Shown: positions 28,001 to 36,457 of the stretch, piece after piece | Layout of the letters: each line of letters begins with the position of its first letter | How positions within the stretch are numbered: the first letter of the stretch is position 1 | Assembly (NCBI RefSeq): GCF_002335745.1 | Contig: NZ_NIST01000001.1 | Span: forward strand, 2,328,039-2,392,038 | Direction of reading: 5' to 3' | Source of the DNA: Evansella halocellulosilytica | Lineage (GTDB): Bacteria; Bacillota; Bacilli; Bacillales; Salisediminibacteriaceae | Length of the DNA stretch: 64,000 nt | Position numbers and translations under genes: made by a program | The notes under the pieces: generated by a model | The model's input: only the letters and a program-made list of their open reading frames with translations | The model's database searches: none | Told to the model about the DNA's origin: nothing

Positions 28001-28317
28001 AAAAAGATTTCTTCTTAATTTCGTTAAAAGCAGGCGGAACCGGCCTGAATTTAACTGGGGGCGATACAGTTGTTTTGTATGATTCTTGGTGGAATCCTGC
28101 AGTAGAGGAGCAGGCTGCTGATCGCGTATACAGGTATGGTCAGAAAAAAGTTGTCCAAGTGACAAAGCTCATTACAACTGGAACGATCGAAGAGAAAATT
28201 CACATGTTACAAGAGAAAAAAAGGGAGTTGCTGGATCAAGTCATTCAATCTGGAGAAACGATGATTTCCTCCTTAAATAAAGAAGATATTGAAGAATTGT
28301 TAGAGCTGGATGCATAG
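25036..28317 (+). CDS. SNF2-family helicase with SWIM zinc finger
   Basis: A 1093-residue SNF2/Rad54-type ATPase. An N-terminal SWIM zinc finger (CTCPAYFDFPGICKH, near residues 73-87) is followed by a long helicase-associated region to about 620. The ATPase core has DDMGLGKTVQM (I), VILDEAQYVKN (II), ALSGTPIENSLDELYS (III), LISLKAGGTGLNLTGG (V) and DRVYRYGQKK (VI). Such proteins translocate on duplex DNA and remodel bound proteins; the B. subtilis relative is YwqA. GTG 25036 is preferred to GTG 25027 for spacing from GAGAGGTG. A hairpin repeat follows the stop. Confidence 0.92.
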   Translation: MTNDTLIEEREIEKLCEMPNTFSRGKRYFLEDRVENFHYDEKNHLYKATVTGTEQYDVSIGVTNKGAIDLTECTCPAYFDFPGICKHITAVLLKLKKEGLPLTKTTDINTHHSLIEKKRKRLPEMETRKAKNFIDLFSQVYYNKQERYREKDLLYVQYHLTLHGGFRTNHGSIATLEMKVGPKRLYVVKDIKEFLTSVFEKQTLKFAKHFTYDPLDYEFSHGDKQILQTMWKYYQVQDEADHPSISYYSNYRKKEGRAWTIPGTVFHEILDLLIGQDVQVETPNGQFHSIDVRQEPLPMQFQLRNHDNYEDTYVFNWENEDDFLLLDQDYDSALYKNAFYKLPAEGREVVHLLTSHLELHGHSALHFTKTELETFTSVVLPQLKQVGDVGISEEIDQLIDMSPLKANLMVDYDEERLTAKVEFQYGDLHFSPFDSEDHEKSDKVIARDVEQELYLLSLIENIPFKYNGKELFLNDFDEIIDFVFDEIPKLSEEFHLFATSKVKSLIYSPESIPAVRVETNNELNLLDVSFQMDDLNEDEIDALLKDLLANKKYYQLSNGSFVSLENESFQEVKELYQDLDIPNDDLQANTSVPFLKAFQINQREHQAVLKRGKQFKSLIDAIDHPEEMDYRLPDSLKADLRQYQETGYKWIMSLAHYNLGGILADDMGLGKTVQMIAYLCKQKENGVTEPALIICPSSLVFNWKKEIERFAPSLTVNVISGSVQERKELLHNQEGKEDVWITSYPLLRRDEEHYEDKVFSTVILDEAQYVKNDWTKTSKAVKRIRSKFSFALSGTPIENSLDELYSIIDLVLPGLFANKRSYKEMSQERITKRIRPFVLRRLKKDVLKDLPEKIENVQYTELNDDQKKLYMAQLRLIKDEASDAIKANAFQQNRMKILAGLTRLRQICCHPGMFLENYEGSSGKLERLLDYLEEAHANGQRLVIFSQFTTMLAILKEELDRRGWDYHYLDGTTPSEERLKLADKFNDGEKDFFLISLKAGGTGLNLTGGDTVVLYDSWWNPAVEEQAADRVYRYGQKKVVQVTKLITTGTIEEKIHMLQEKKRELLDQVIQSGETMISSLNKEDIEELLELDA

Positions 28318-28332
28318 ACATCGGTTAAAGGA

Positions 28333-28379
28333 AAAACCAACATTTACCAGGTGCCTGGCACCTGGTAAATGTTGGTTTT
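28333..28379. repeat. Hairpin repeat, GTGCC-W-GGCAC family, copy 3
   Basis: Perfect dyad, 23-bp arms around T 28356. Its outer arms (AAAACCAACATTTA) differ from all other copies yet pair exactly. It starts 16 bp after the SNF2 stop and ends in TTTT, so it could act as a terminator. Confidence 0.85.
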
Positions 28380-28551
28380 CTTCGTTGTCGACCTCCTCGC
28401 TTTTTTTCCTTATGGAATTCTGTTCATTTTCCTCATAATTCTAAGCATAAAATGGTTGCAGCTCGCTATAAATAAAGGGAACTGTTTTATTGTTTCTATC
28501 ATGAGCAGTAATGTGAAGACGAGGTTTTAGAAAAGAAAGGAGTTGAGGTGG

Positions 28552-28794
28552 GTGTCTGGCCAATATCCATTAAAAAATCCTGGAGTAGCAGCAGTGCTTA
28601 GTGCGCTTTGGACAGGACTCGGTCAAATTTATAATGGTCAAATTGGTAAAGGAATTGCGTTTATGATTATTCAAATTTTCAATTCGATGTTGATGGTTGT
28701 ACTTATAGGGTTTATTACGTTTCCGATTTTTTGGATCTACGGAATGGTTGACGCTTATAAATCCGCCGAAGCCTATAATAGAGGAGAAGTGTAA
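28552..28794 (+). CDS. TM2 domain membrane protein
   Basis: An 80-residue protein with the TM2 fold. The hydrophilic start SGQYPLKNPGVAAVLSALWTG leads into a first hydrophobic stretch with GLGQIYNGQIGKGIAFM, the conserved G-QIYNG-K-G hairpin of the family. A second span is LMVVLIGFITFPIFWIYGMVDAYKSAE, where the DAY motif is typical. Function of bacterial TM2 proteins is unknown. GTG 28552 has AAAGGAG nine bases upstream; a TTG at 28543 is too close to that site. A terminator follows. Confidence 0.85.
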   Translation: MSGQYPLKNPGVAAVLSALWTGLGQIYNGQIGKGIAFMIIQIFNSMLMVVLIGFITFPIFWIYGMVDAYKSAEAYNRGEV

Positions 28795-28807
28795 TAGATA
28801 GAAAGGA

Positions 28808-28842
28808 AGGCAGGCCGTTGTAAAACGACCTGCCAAATTTTT
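28808..28842. terminator. Bidirectional terminator
   Basis: Arms GGCAGGCCGTT and ACGACCTGCC followed by TTTTTT on the plus strand, between convergent genes. Confidence 0.8.
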
Positions 28843-28850
28843 TGAATATA

Positions 28851-30548
28851 TTAAAACTCTAGTTCTTCAATAGGTTGAACTTCTTCTCCAGAATCGACAA
28901 AGCGTATCGTTATTTCATCGTCCGGCTGAATAAAGACAGCTCTTGGATAGGCAGATGCATTAACCGTGAAAATCCGGTCATGATCTTCTAACAGAAGTCG
29001 TACTGTCACATTATCTTCACGGTCCCATTGATAGACACGCTCGACCGTTGTTGTAATTTCGGTCAAATCAGTCAATTCACCTGGAACAACATCATCATCG
29101 ACGGATGTGGATAATTCAAGTTGATAAGCACCAAATGCTTCCCTCTTTGTTTCCCCATATCCGTAAGTGTTTTCACTTCGAGCATTGACGAGCATAATTT
29201 GCCGCAGGACATTGTTTCGGTCCATAAGCGGGACTACCCACGTGTATTGACCGTAAATATTGTATAAAGATGGTGTGCCTGCTACATAATCATCACGCCT
29301 AAACGTTCGTTCTGCAAGGTTCATAGCTGTACGACCATTAAGGGATCCGCTTGCATCGCGGAAGTATTTTAATTCTCCAGTTCGAGCGTCGAACATCGTA
29401 AAACCAACCATTGAATTAGACGTTTCTTCACTGCCTCGCAATCGCATATGGTCAGTAAACCAATTTAAATTAAGATCTTGGTCTACGACCCCCGTAACTG
29501 CATCATCGGCAGTCCATTGTGTCGGTTCTGTTAATCCTTCACGGCCGAAGAAACGGTTGATCAAGCCTTGTTTATAAATACCGAACCACTGATTTCGTTC
29601 TTCAGCAATGTGCGGAGGATAAATTCTATTTACCCACTCAGGTGTTTCTTCTTTTTCGTATTTTTCCATTTCACCAGTTTGCGGATCAACGATGACAACT
29701 CCGTCGACATCTGCGACTCGTCTGAATTCCGTGTAATGTCCAAAACTGACAATATAATACGGGTTTCCTTCACTGTCGATTTCAAAACTCGTATCAAGCA
29801 TAAGGATGTCAGGATACTCCATACGAACTTGACGTTCTAAGTTTTCATGGAAAAATGCAGAAGGGACGATATTCATTTCAGTTAATACGAGTTCAGGTTC
29901 TGCACGGGAGTTTTCTGCATTAACCATAATATAACCAGGTACAGCATCACTTCTGATCCAACGGAAGAAGCCGTCGTATTCAATAGGAGTAACCCAAAAT
30001 AACGTATCGTCAACGCGCTGAATTCTCGTTTCTCCAAGGTTGTAAAATGCCGGGTTATCAAGCTGACCCATTTGTACATCGGTACGATATCGGGCATAGT
30101 TTCTTGACACGACCGGGATTGATTCTTCGTTGACAGGGTTCAGTTCTTCAATAGTTACTTCTTCTCCTCCGGCAATGTTATATTTAGCATCAGCTAAAAA
30201 TAACGGCTGAAGGATCCAAAACAATGCAAAGCCTGCAAGGAGTAATAATCCAATCCCAGCTCCAATGACAGCTTTTTGCTTTCGGAATGTCTTTTTAAAT
30301 GAAAACACGATAGTGTTGTCTGCAATGAGTGCAATCCCTACAATCGGGAGATAATAGGTGATGATTGCTGTTACAGATTGGTCTAGAAGTCCAACATAAA
30401 ATAAGAAAATCCCATAAGCTAAACCGATAATATATCTTGGAATAAGCCACTTGCGAAAAAAGCTTCCCTTCCACCATTCTAGTTGTAGTGGTAGGAATAA
30501 TAGTGCTAATAAAGCACTCATAATAAGCATTTGTACCAATGTAAACAC
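28851..30548 (-). CDS. Uncharacterised membrane-anchored protein
   Basis: A 565-residue protein whose family I cannot name. The first 115 residues hold four membrane spans (LVQMLIMSALLALLFLPLQL; YIIGLAYGIFLFYVGLL; ITYYLPIVGIALIA; AVIGAGIGLLLLAGFALFWIL). The remaining 450 residues form a large acidic ectodomain, probably on the outer face, with repeated short blocks such as VDGVVIVDPQTGEMEKY and FTMFDARTGELKYFRDASG. These look like PepSY-like or beta-propeller-like repeats, but that is a guess. Monocistronic. Conserved Bacillus proteins of this architecture are annotated only as hypothetical as far as I know. Confidence 0.8.
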   Translation of the reverse strand: MFTLVQMLIMSALLALLFLPLQLEWWKGSFFRKWLIPRYIIGLAYGIFLFYVGLLDQSVTAIITYYLPIVGIALIADNTIVFSFKKTFRKQKAVIGAGIGLLLLAGFALFWILQPLFLADAKYNIAGGEEVTIEELNPVNEESIPVVSRNYARYRTDVQMGQLDNPAFYNLGETRIQRVDDTLFWVTPIEYDGFFRWIRSDAVPGYIMVNAENSRAEPELVLTEMNIVPSAFFHENLERQVRMEYPDILMLDTSFEIDSEGNPYYIVSFGHYTEFRRVADVDGVVIVDPQTGEMEKYEKEETPEWVNRIYPPHIAEERNQWFGIYKQGLINRFFGREGLTEPTQWTADDAVTGVVDQDLNLNWFTDHMRLRGSEETSNSMVGFTMFDARTGELKYFRDASGSLNGRTAMNLAERTFRRDDYVAGTPSLYNIYGQYTWVVPLMDRNNVLRQIMLVNARSENTYGYGETKREAFGAYQLELSTSVDDDVVPGELTDLTEITTTVERVYQWDREDNVTVRLLLEDHDRIFTVNASAYPRAVFIQPDDEITIRFVDSGEEVQPIEELEF

Positions 30549-30680
30549 CTCATTTTAATCTAAAGAAATAATAGGATCATCATATTATACGGATAAATCC
30601 CCTTCCTAGTTTCATCCCTTATTAGAGTATCATAATACTTACAACAAAACAGAAAAACATCGTGTAAAATCAAAATATCT

Positions 30681-30735
30681 AAAAATGTCAAAAAATATCC
30701 AGGTGCCAGGCACATGGATATTTTTTGACATTTTT
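30681..30735. repeat. Hairpin repeat, GTGCC-W-GGCAC family, copy 4
   Basis: 27-bp arms with one mismatch around A 30708. Outer arms AAAAATGTCAAAAAATATCC are private to this copy. Located between the divergent membrane gene and yfmR. Confidence 0.85.
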
Positions 30736-30803
30736 TTAGGGGAGGGGCTGCGCTTGCTAACGTCCGTTTAAAACATGCTACAATGAAAATGGAGGATGAT
30801 GTT

Positions 30804-32720
30804 ATGAGTATTTTACGAGTTGAAAATTTGTTAAAAACGTATGGAGAGAAAACTCTGTTTGATTATATTTCTTTTACTGTTGAAGAAAAGGAGAGAATTG
30901 GGCTGATCGGTGTAAATGGAACCGGGAAATCTTCTCTTCTTAAAGTGTTAGCGCGTATTGAAGGAAAGGAAGACGGAGAACTTATACATGCAAATCAGTT
31001 TCATATTGAATATTTACCACAAGAACCGGATCTTCAATTAGATAAGTCAGTGATTGAGCAAGTGTATGATGGAGACTCGCTTATTATGAAAACGATGCGT
31101 AACTATGAGCTAGCGTTACTGTCCTTAGAACAAGATCCACTGAATGAAAACTTGCAAAATCAGCTATCAGCTGCTCAAGAAAAAATGGTTAAAGCTGAAG
31201 CGTGGGAAGCGAATACCATTGCTAAAACCATTTTAACTAAGCTCGGTATAAGCGACTTTTCAAAAAAAGTAAAATATCTTTCAGGGGGACAGCAAAAACG
31301 TGTTGCGATTGCAAAATCTCTGATCCAACCAGCTGATTTACTTTTACTAGATGAACCGACGAACCATTTAGATAACGAGACTATCGAATGGCTAGAAACA
31401 TATTTATCTCAATATCGCGGATCTTTAATGGTGATTACACATGACCGCTATTTTTTAAACCGGGTTACGAATCGGATTTTTGAACTCGATAATGGACAGC
31501 TTTATCAATACGAAGGAAACTACGAGCTATTTTTAGAAAAAAAGGCAGAGCGTGAACGAGAAGAAGCGAAGCAAGAGGATAAGCGGCAAAATATTTTGCG
31601 AAGGGAGCTTGCTTGGCTGCAACGTGGTGCAAAAGCGAGAACAACGAAGCAAAAAGCGCGTAAACAGCGAATTGAAAACATCCAAAAAGAGGGCTCCGTA
31701 AAGGACAAAGGGGATGTTGACTTTGCAATCGGCTCAACTCGTCTAGGAAAAAAAGTCATTGAACTTGAAAATGTTCGTCATTCCTTTGAAGGGAAAAGCT
31801 TATTTAGCGGAGTGGAATATTTATTGACGCCTGGTGATCGATTAGGAATTATTGGACCGAATGGAAGCGGTAAATCGACATTATTAAATATTATGGCAAA
31901 TCGTCTTATACCAGACTCAGGTACAATTGCTGTCGGTGAGACCGTAAAAATTGGTTATTACACACAGAGCCATGAGCAAATGGATGAAGATATGCGGATG
32001 CTTGATTATATTAAGGATGTTGCAGAAGTTGTTCACACAGCAGATGGTTCAGTCATTACGGCTGAACAAATGCTTGAGCGGTTTCTTTTCCCTCGTTTTA
32101 TGCAAAGAACGCACATTCGCAGGTTGTCTGGCGGTGAGAGGCGCCGTCTATATTTATTAAAAATTTTAATGGATGAACCAAATGTGTTGTTTTTAGATGA
32201 ACCGACGAACGATTTAGATACACAAACGCTTGCAGTTTTAGAGGATTACTTAGATCAATTCCCTGGTGTTGTCGTGACGGTTTCGCATGATAGATATTTC
32301 CTTGATCGTGTAGTAGATAAGTTACTTGTTTTCGATGGAAGAGGAAATGTTGATCGTTTCCAAGGAAGTTATAGTGATTATATGGAAACTGTTACACATG
32401 AACTAATGCGTGTAAAGCAAGCTGACAACGATCGAGACGTTAAGAGGGAGGAACAACATGCGGGTGAGAAAAAAAAGCCGAAGAAACTTTCCTATAAAGA
32501 CCAAAAGGAATGGGAGGAAATTGAAGATCGAATTGCTCATTTGGAAGAAAAAGTCGAGTCTATAGAACAGGAAATCCAAAACACGGGTAGTGATTTTGAT
32601 TTAGCGCGAGAGTTATATGAGGAACAAAAACAGGTGGAAGATCAATTAGAAAAAGCGATGGAACGCTGGGAAGAACTCTCTGTATTAGTTGAAGAAATTG
32701 AAGCGAATAAAAATAAGTAG
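30804..32720 (+). CDS. yfmR: ABC-F family ATPase YfmR (Uup type)
   Basis: A 638-residue ABC-F protein with two ATPase domains and a C-terminal coiled coil as in Uup. Walker A motifs are GVNGTGKSS and GPNGSGKST; signatures LSGGQQKRV and LSGGERRR; Walker B LLLDEPTNHLD and LFLDEPTNDLD. The arm and linker region is RELAWLQRGAKARTTKQKARKQR. After about residue 545 a charged coiled coil ends the protein. YfmR/Uup rescues ribosomes stalled at difficult peptide bonds and overlaps with EF-P. ATG 30804 with GGAGG is chosen over an in-frame ATG at 30783. Confidence 0.9.
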   Translation: MSILRVENLLKTYGEKTLFDYISFTVEEKERIGLIGVNGTGKSSLLKVLARIEGKEDGELIHANQFHIEYLPQEPDLQLDKSVIEQVYDGDSLIMKTMRNYELALLSLEQDPLNENLQNQLSAAQEKMVKAEAWEANTIAKTILTKLGISDFSKKVKYLSGGQQKRVAIAKSLIQPADLLLLDEPTNHLDNETIEWLETYLSQYRGSLMVITHDRYFLNRVTNRIFELDNGQLYQYEGNYELFLEKKAEREREEAKQEDKRQNILRRELAWLQRGAKARTTKQKARKQRIENIQKEGSVKDKGDVDFAIGSTRLGKKVIELENVRHSFEGKSLFSGVEYLLTPGDRLGIIGPNGSGKSTLLNIMANRLIPDSGTIAVGETVKIGYYTQSHEQMDEDMRMLDYIKDVAEVVHTADGSVITAEQMLERFLFPRFMQRTHIRRLSGGERRRLYLLKILMDEPNVLFLDEPTNDLDTQTLAVLEDYLDQFPGVVVTVSHDRYFLDRVVDKLLVFDGRGNVDRFQGSYSDYMETVTHELMRVKQADNDRDVKREEQHAGEKKKPKKLSYKDQKEWEEIEDRIAHLEEKVESIEQEIQNTGSDFDLARELYEEQKQVEDQLEKAMERWEELSVLVEEIEANKNK

Positions 32721-32736
32721 ATTGATTGATACATTG

Positions 32737-32780
32737 ACACAAAAATTTCCAGGTGCCTGGCACCTGGAAATTTTTGGTGT
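32737..32780. repeat. Hairpin repeat, GTGCC-W-GGCAC family, copy 5
   Basis: Dyad around T 32758, core CCAGGTGCCTGGCACCTGG with AAATTT extensions and ACAC/GTGT ends, then TTTTTC. It sits between convergent yfmR and kynU and probably terminates one or both. Confidence 0.85.
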
Positions 32781-32821
32781 TTTTCATCAACGATGATAGG
32801 CTTAAATGAACAGTTTTTATG

Positions 32822-34093
32822 TTACGCAATGACGTTCCGGTCATTGGAAAAGTCTTTATATTCCTGTTGATTCATAATTTCTTTTAATGATTGAACGGTC
32901 GTCCAAACATCTTCAAAGGAGGTATAGAGTGCAATTGGTGCAAAGCGGATTACGTTTGGCGAACGAAAATCGGGGATGATCCCTTTTCTTTTTAATGCTT
33001 TACAAATTCTAGCTGCTTCTTTATGGGCAACGGCAATATGTCCGCCTCGACTATTTTCTTCAAGTGGAGTAATGATCTCAAACGTAGACGTTAAATCCTC
33101 TTTCGACAAGCACTCTAACAAAAAGTTAGTTAACTTCAAAGATTTCTCTCTTATATTCTCAATACCTGCCTCATGAAACATTTCGAGAGAACCAATTAAT
33201 GGAGCACTGCTAAATATGTGCGGAGTACCTAATTGGTAAGCTCCGGCTGTATCAGCATGGGTCATTTCATGTACCATATCAAATTGCTTTACTTTATTTG
33301 ACCCAAACCAGCCGGCTAAACCAGGTTTTTTACCGTGGTGTTTTTCGTGGATAAATAATCCCCCAACACCTCCTGGTCCACTATTTAAATATTTATATGT
33401 ACACCATACTGCAAAGTCACATCCAATAGTATGAAGCTGATGAGGAATAATCCCTACTGAATGTGCAAGGTCAAATCCTATGATGATCCCTCTTGCATGT
33501 GCCTCTTCAGTTAGTTTTTTCACATTTAACAGTTGACCGCTGCGGTAGAGAACAGAAGGGAGTAGAACAAGTGCAACATCTTCTGTCATATTTTCAATAA
33601 TCGTATCCTCGTTAAGTGTGAGACCATTTTCACTTTTCACTACTTGTAAATGTTCATCAGGATTAAGACCATGTAAAGCCAGCTGACTTTTTAATACGTA
33701 AATATCGGTCGGGAATGCAAGTTCTTCAGTTAATATTTTCGTTTTCTTACCTTCAGGTTGAAAAAAAGTTGCGACCATTTGGTGCAAATTTGTCGTAATG
33801 GACCCTGTTGAGATGACTTCATGAGGTTTTGCTCCTAACAGTGGAGAAGTCATTTCACCTAACTTTTCTGATAAGAAGTACCAAGGCTCTTGTCCGTCTG
33901 TCCAACCGTCAATTCCGTGTTCTTTCCAATCGTTTAATGATCTTTCTAAAGCTTGCTCAGCTCTTTTAGACAATAGTCCGAGGGAGTTCCCATCCATATA
34001 CAGACGTGAATCGTGTATATAAAATTCCTCTTTATAAATTGCCAGCGGATCGTTTTTATCATATTCCAAAGCTTGATCATATGTTGCTTTCAC
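32822..34093 (-). CDS. kynU: Kynureninase
   Basis: A 423-residue PLP enzyme that cleaves kynurenine to anthranilate and alanine. Family blocks: [16 protein letters not shown] near residue 30, [13 protein letters not shown] near 95, [11 protein letters not shown] near 125, [15 protein letters not shown] near 205, and the PLP lysine in [22 protein letters not shown] near 235. GTG 34093 with AAGGAGGAG is preferred to an in-frame TTG at 34141. No tryptophan dioxygenase or kynurenine formamidase gene lies beside it, so it is alone here or its partners are elsewhere. It converges with yfmR across a hairpin repeat. Confidence 0.95.
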   Translation of the reverse strand: MKATYDQALEYDKNDPLAIYKEEFYIHDSRLYMDGNSLGLLSKRAEQALERSLNDWKEHGIDGWTDGQEPWYFLSEKLGEMTSPLLGAKPHEVISTGSITTNLHQMVATFFQPEGKKTKILTEELAFPTDIYVLKSQLALHGLNPDEHLQVVKSENGLTLNEDTIIENMTEDVALVLLPSVLYRSGQLLNVKKLTEEAHARGIIIGFDLAHSVGIIPHQLHTIGCDFAVWCTYKYLNSGPGGVGGLFIHEKHHGKKPGLAGWFGSNKVKQFDMVHEMTHADTAGAYQLGTPHIFSSAPLIGSLEMFHEAGIENIREKSLKLTNFLLECLSKEDLTSTFEIITPLEENSRGGHIAVAHKEAARICKALKRKGIIPDFRSPNVIRFAPIALYTSFEDVWTTVQSLKEIMNQQEYKDFSNDRNVIA

Positions 34094-34478
34094 GTGAGCA
34101 TCTCCTCCTTCGTTAACTCTATTGTAGGTAGAAGATTGCAACCTGACAAGGGAAGAATAAGCAATACACCACCCAACTTCAGAAACCGTAGCGAACTATT
34201 GAAAACCCTATCCAAAACTATCAAACTCAAATTCAAAATCACTAAACACAATCGCTCATCATTTAATTAACCACAAAATAAATCAGCTGAAACCAATAAT
34301 ATCCAAAAAATATCCAGGTGCCAGGCACTTGGGCAATTATGGAAAGGAATTATAGAGGGGATTGAATGAAATGGAAATGATAATAAAAATAAAAATAGAA
34401 ATGGGGATGAAAGTGGATTTTTAGAGGATTCTGGTCATAAATCAAGAACGTCTTAATTAAGTACAAAATGAAGGGGGA
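34094..34478. other. Intergenic region with degenerate hairpin repeat
   Basis: 385 bp between divergent genes. A degenerate GTGCC-A-GGCAC hairpin is centred on 34323 (arms pair only about 11 bp). The rest is AT-rich with no clear promoter. Confidence 0.5.
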
Positions 34479-35510
34479 ATGATGATGAAATTATTTATTG
34501 CTTCAGGAAACGAGTTGTTAGTTGCTGAAAAGAGAACTGGCGAATGGTCTTTGGTTTCTCGGAGTTTACCAAAGGGAGATATTCAAGCGGTTGCTGCTGA
34601 ACCTCAAGGCGGAGCTGTGTTTGCCGGAACGTTAGATCACGGGTTATGGTACAGTACAAATGAAGGTGAGAGCTGGGAGCAGATCGGTAAAGATGTTTTG
34701 CATAACAGAGTCATGGCACTTCACGTTACATCCTACAAAGGAACTGACAGAGATGAAGAAACACGTCTATACGTTGGGACAGAACCTAGTGAGTTATACT
34801 GTACTACTAATTATGGGCAAACGTGGGAGCGATTTCCGTCTTTATTAACGTTACCGTCGAAGTCGACGTGGAGTTTTCCTCCGCGACCATACACTCACCA
34901 TGTTCGTGATATAGCTACTAGTAAAAAAGATAAAAACTTCATTTTGGCAGGGATTGAGCTAGGTGGTGTAATGAGAAGTCTTGACGGCGGAAAGAGCTTT
35001 GAAGATCGCAAGGAAGGCTCTCAGTTTGACTGTCATACAATTAAAGTCCATCCAGAAAATGATCAACTTATTTATGAGGCAGGAGGGGGAGGTTTTGCAG
35101 AAAGTCGTGATAAAGGGAATACTTGGAATACGCACAATGATGGCTTAGGAGAGTTTACGTATCTCGTCCACGTTGCTGTTGATCCCGGTGACTCAGAATT
35201 GGTTGTTGTCTCGGCTGCGGAAGGCCCCATGACAGCTTATTCACCAAGTCGTGCTCATACCCACATATACAGGCGGGAAAAAACAGGTGGAGTGTGGTCA
35301 AGAGTCTCAGATGGTTTACCTGATCCAACTCATTCCACTGTATACCATCTCCATTCAAATCCAAATGAACCACACTGTTTTTATGCGGTAAATAATAATG
35401 GAATATATTGTTCAGATGACAAAGGTAAGACGTGGTCTGAAGCGCCAGTTCAGTGGTCGGAAAGTGTTCATCATAAAAGGATTACAGACGTTTGGCTTCA
35501 AAGTGAATGA
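34479..35510 (+). CDS. BNR/Asp-box beta-propeller protein
   Basis: A 343-residue cytoplasmic protein built of repeats with Asp-box motifs (S-x-D-x-G-x-T-W type): STNEGESW, TTNYGQTW, SLDGGKSF, SRDKGNTW and SDDKGKTW, spaced along the chain. This predicts a beta-propeller like those in sialidases, Vps10 proteins and photosystem assembly factor Ycf48. No signal peptide and no sialidase catalytic Arg triad are apparent, so glycosidase activity should not be assumed. Annotated relatives are usually called exo-alpha-sialidase or glycosyl hydrolase by fold only. The start has a run of three ATG codons; 34479 follows GGGGGA. Confidence 0.75.
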   Translation: MMMKLFIASGNELLVAEKRTGEWSLVSRSLPKGDIQAVAAEPQGGAVFAGTLDHGLWYSTNEGESWEQIGKDVLHNRVMALHVTSYKGTDRDEETRLYVGTEPSELYCTTNYGQTWERFPSLLTLPSKSTWSFPPRPYTHHVRDIATSKKDKNFILAGIELGGVMRSLDGGKSFEDRKEGSQFDCHTIKVHPENDQLIYEAGGGGFAESRDKGNTWNTHNDGLGEFTYLVHVAVDPGDSELVVVSAAEGPMTAYSPSRAHTHIYRREKTGGVWSRVSDGLPDPTHSTVYHLHSNPNEPHCFYAVNNNGIYCSDDKGKTWSEAPVQWSESVHHKRITDVWLQSE

Positions 35511-35525
35511 TAGTATCAGCAAAAA

Positions 35526-36032
35526 TTAAAGATGTCTTCGTAAATAAGTTCCCGAACCTATCCCCTTTATAGAATGTACATGCAAAATGCCTGATTCAAC
35601 TTCATAAATGTAACAATTGTGCTGTCTCGTTTCTGTGGGAGAATGTGATTTTAAATATTCTACTAACTTAGGGATATATGGTTTACTTTCGTTTGTTAAA
35701 AAGATCCAAGTTTCTTTCTTCATTTTCTTGTCGCGGTGATTCCCAGTAAAGATGAAAATATTCTCATAAAAAACGATATTTTTTAAGCAGAAACAAGACA
35801 GCCTGTGTTGTACTTTAAGAGAGTAGTCAATGATTGCCGTAATTTTGATAAGGAAATCTGCACTTGAATGAAACACCCGGTCCAGACATGGATGTGATTC
35901 TTCATAAAAGTGATTTAACATTTTCATTTTGGTTATGGATTGTGATGACATCGATTTGGCAAACGTGAGTTGAACTAAATCTTGTAGAGTATTGATCTCC
36001 TCATTCATATAGAATGCCTTTAAATGAAACAT
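35526..36032 (-). CDS. Hypothetical protein, partner of DUF2325 gene
   Basis: A 168-residue protein I do not recognise. It is rich in His and Cys (CLDRVFHSS, LSCFCLKN, RQHNCYIYEVESG) and predicted soluble. It starts 11 bp after the DUF2325 gene stop with GAGGTGG upstream, so the two are an operon. With the upstream Fur-type box, a role in iron or haem handling is a reasonable guess, but no domain supports it. Codon use resembles its neighbours. Confidence 0.6.
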   Translation of the reverse strand: MFHLKAFYMNEEINTLQDLVQLTFAKSMSSQSITKMKMLNHFYEESHPCLDRVFHSSADFLIKITAIIDYSLKVQHRLSCFCLKNIVFYENIFIFTGNHRDKKMKKETWIFLTNESKPYIPKLVEYLKSHSPTETRQHNCYIYEVESGILHVHSIKGIGSGTYLRRHL

Positions 36033-36043
36033 GAGTAACCACC

Positions 36044-36358
36044 TCAGTTATGAATAAATGGACATCTACTGCACACGTGCTCACATGTTGTTAGCGTTTG
36101 ATAAATTGCACACCATGAACGCCTCGAAAAACAAATAGGAATCGATTGTTGCTGTGCTTTTTTCTTCATTTTCTTTGCTAAATTATGGTTTATGTAATCA
36201 GTTAATACAAGAATTATATCTACATTAGGAGGGATAGACTTAGTAATCATTTTCGTTTTACGTCCAGAAATATGAATGTACGTTTCGAAACCAAGATGTG
36301 TTAAATGATCTGGGATTGCACCAAGCTTGTCTCCGCCGACAATCATGATTGAGCTCAT
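36044..36358 (-). CDS. DUF2325 domain protein
   Basis: A 104-residue protein with the DUF2325 fold: it begins SIMIVGGDKLGAIPDHLTHLGF, a Rossmann-like glycine turn, and continues with VDIILVLTDYINHNLAKKMKKKAQQQSIPICFSRRSWCAIYQTL, which is typical of the family. Its biochemical role is unknown. A CEHVCSRCPF tail adds three cysteines that could bind metal. AAAGGAGAG precedes ATG 36358. The promoter just upstream carries a Fur-like box, and a His/Cys-rich hypothetical gene follows. Confidence 0.8.
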   Translation of the reverse strand: MSSIMIVGGDKLGAIPDHLTHLGFETYIHISGRKTKMITKSIPPNVDIILVLTDYINHNLAKKMKKKAQQQSIPICFSRRSWCAIYQTLTTCEHVCSRCPFIHN

Positions 36359-36381
36359 AGTATCTCTCCTTTAGTTGAAAT

Positions 36382-36431
36382 TGAAAATCATTATCAATTA
36401 AAATTATAAAAGAAAACGACTTTCATTACAA
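36382..36431 (-). promoter_or_regulatory. Promoter with Fur-type box
   Basis: Minus-strand TTGTAA (36426-36431), 17-bp spacer, TATAAT (36403-36408). Immediately downstream is TTGATAATGATTTTCAA-like sequence (36382-36398), close to the Fur box half-sites GATAATGATT and ATTTTCAA. Predicts iron-repressed expression of the DUF2325 pair. Confidence 0.7.
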
Positions 36432-36455
36432 TCGTAAATTGTGAAAGTCGTTTTT
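36412..36455 (-). terminator. Terminator of AI-2E transporter gene
   Basis: Arms AAAACGACTTTCA and TGAAAGTCGTTTT around a 16-nt loop, then CTTTTAT on the minus strand. It overlaps the promoter of the next operon. Confidence 0.8.
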
Positions 36456-36457
36456 GA

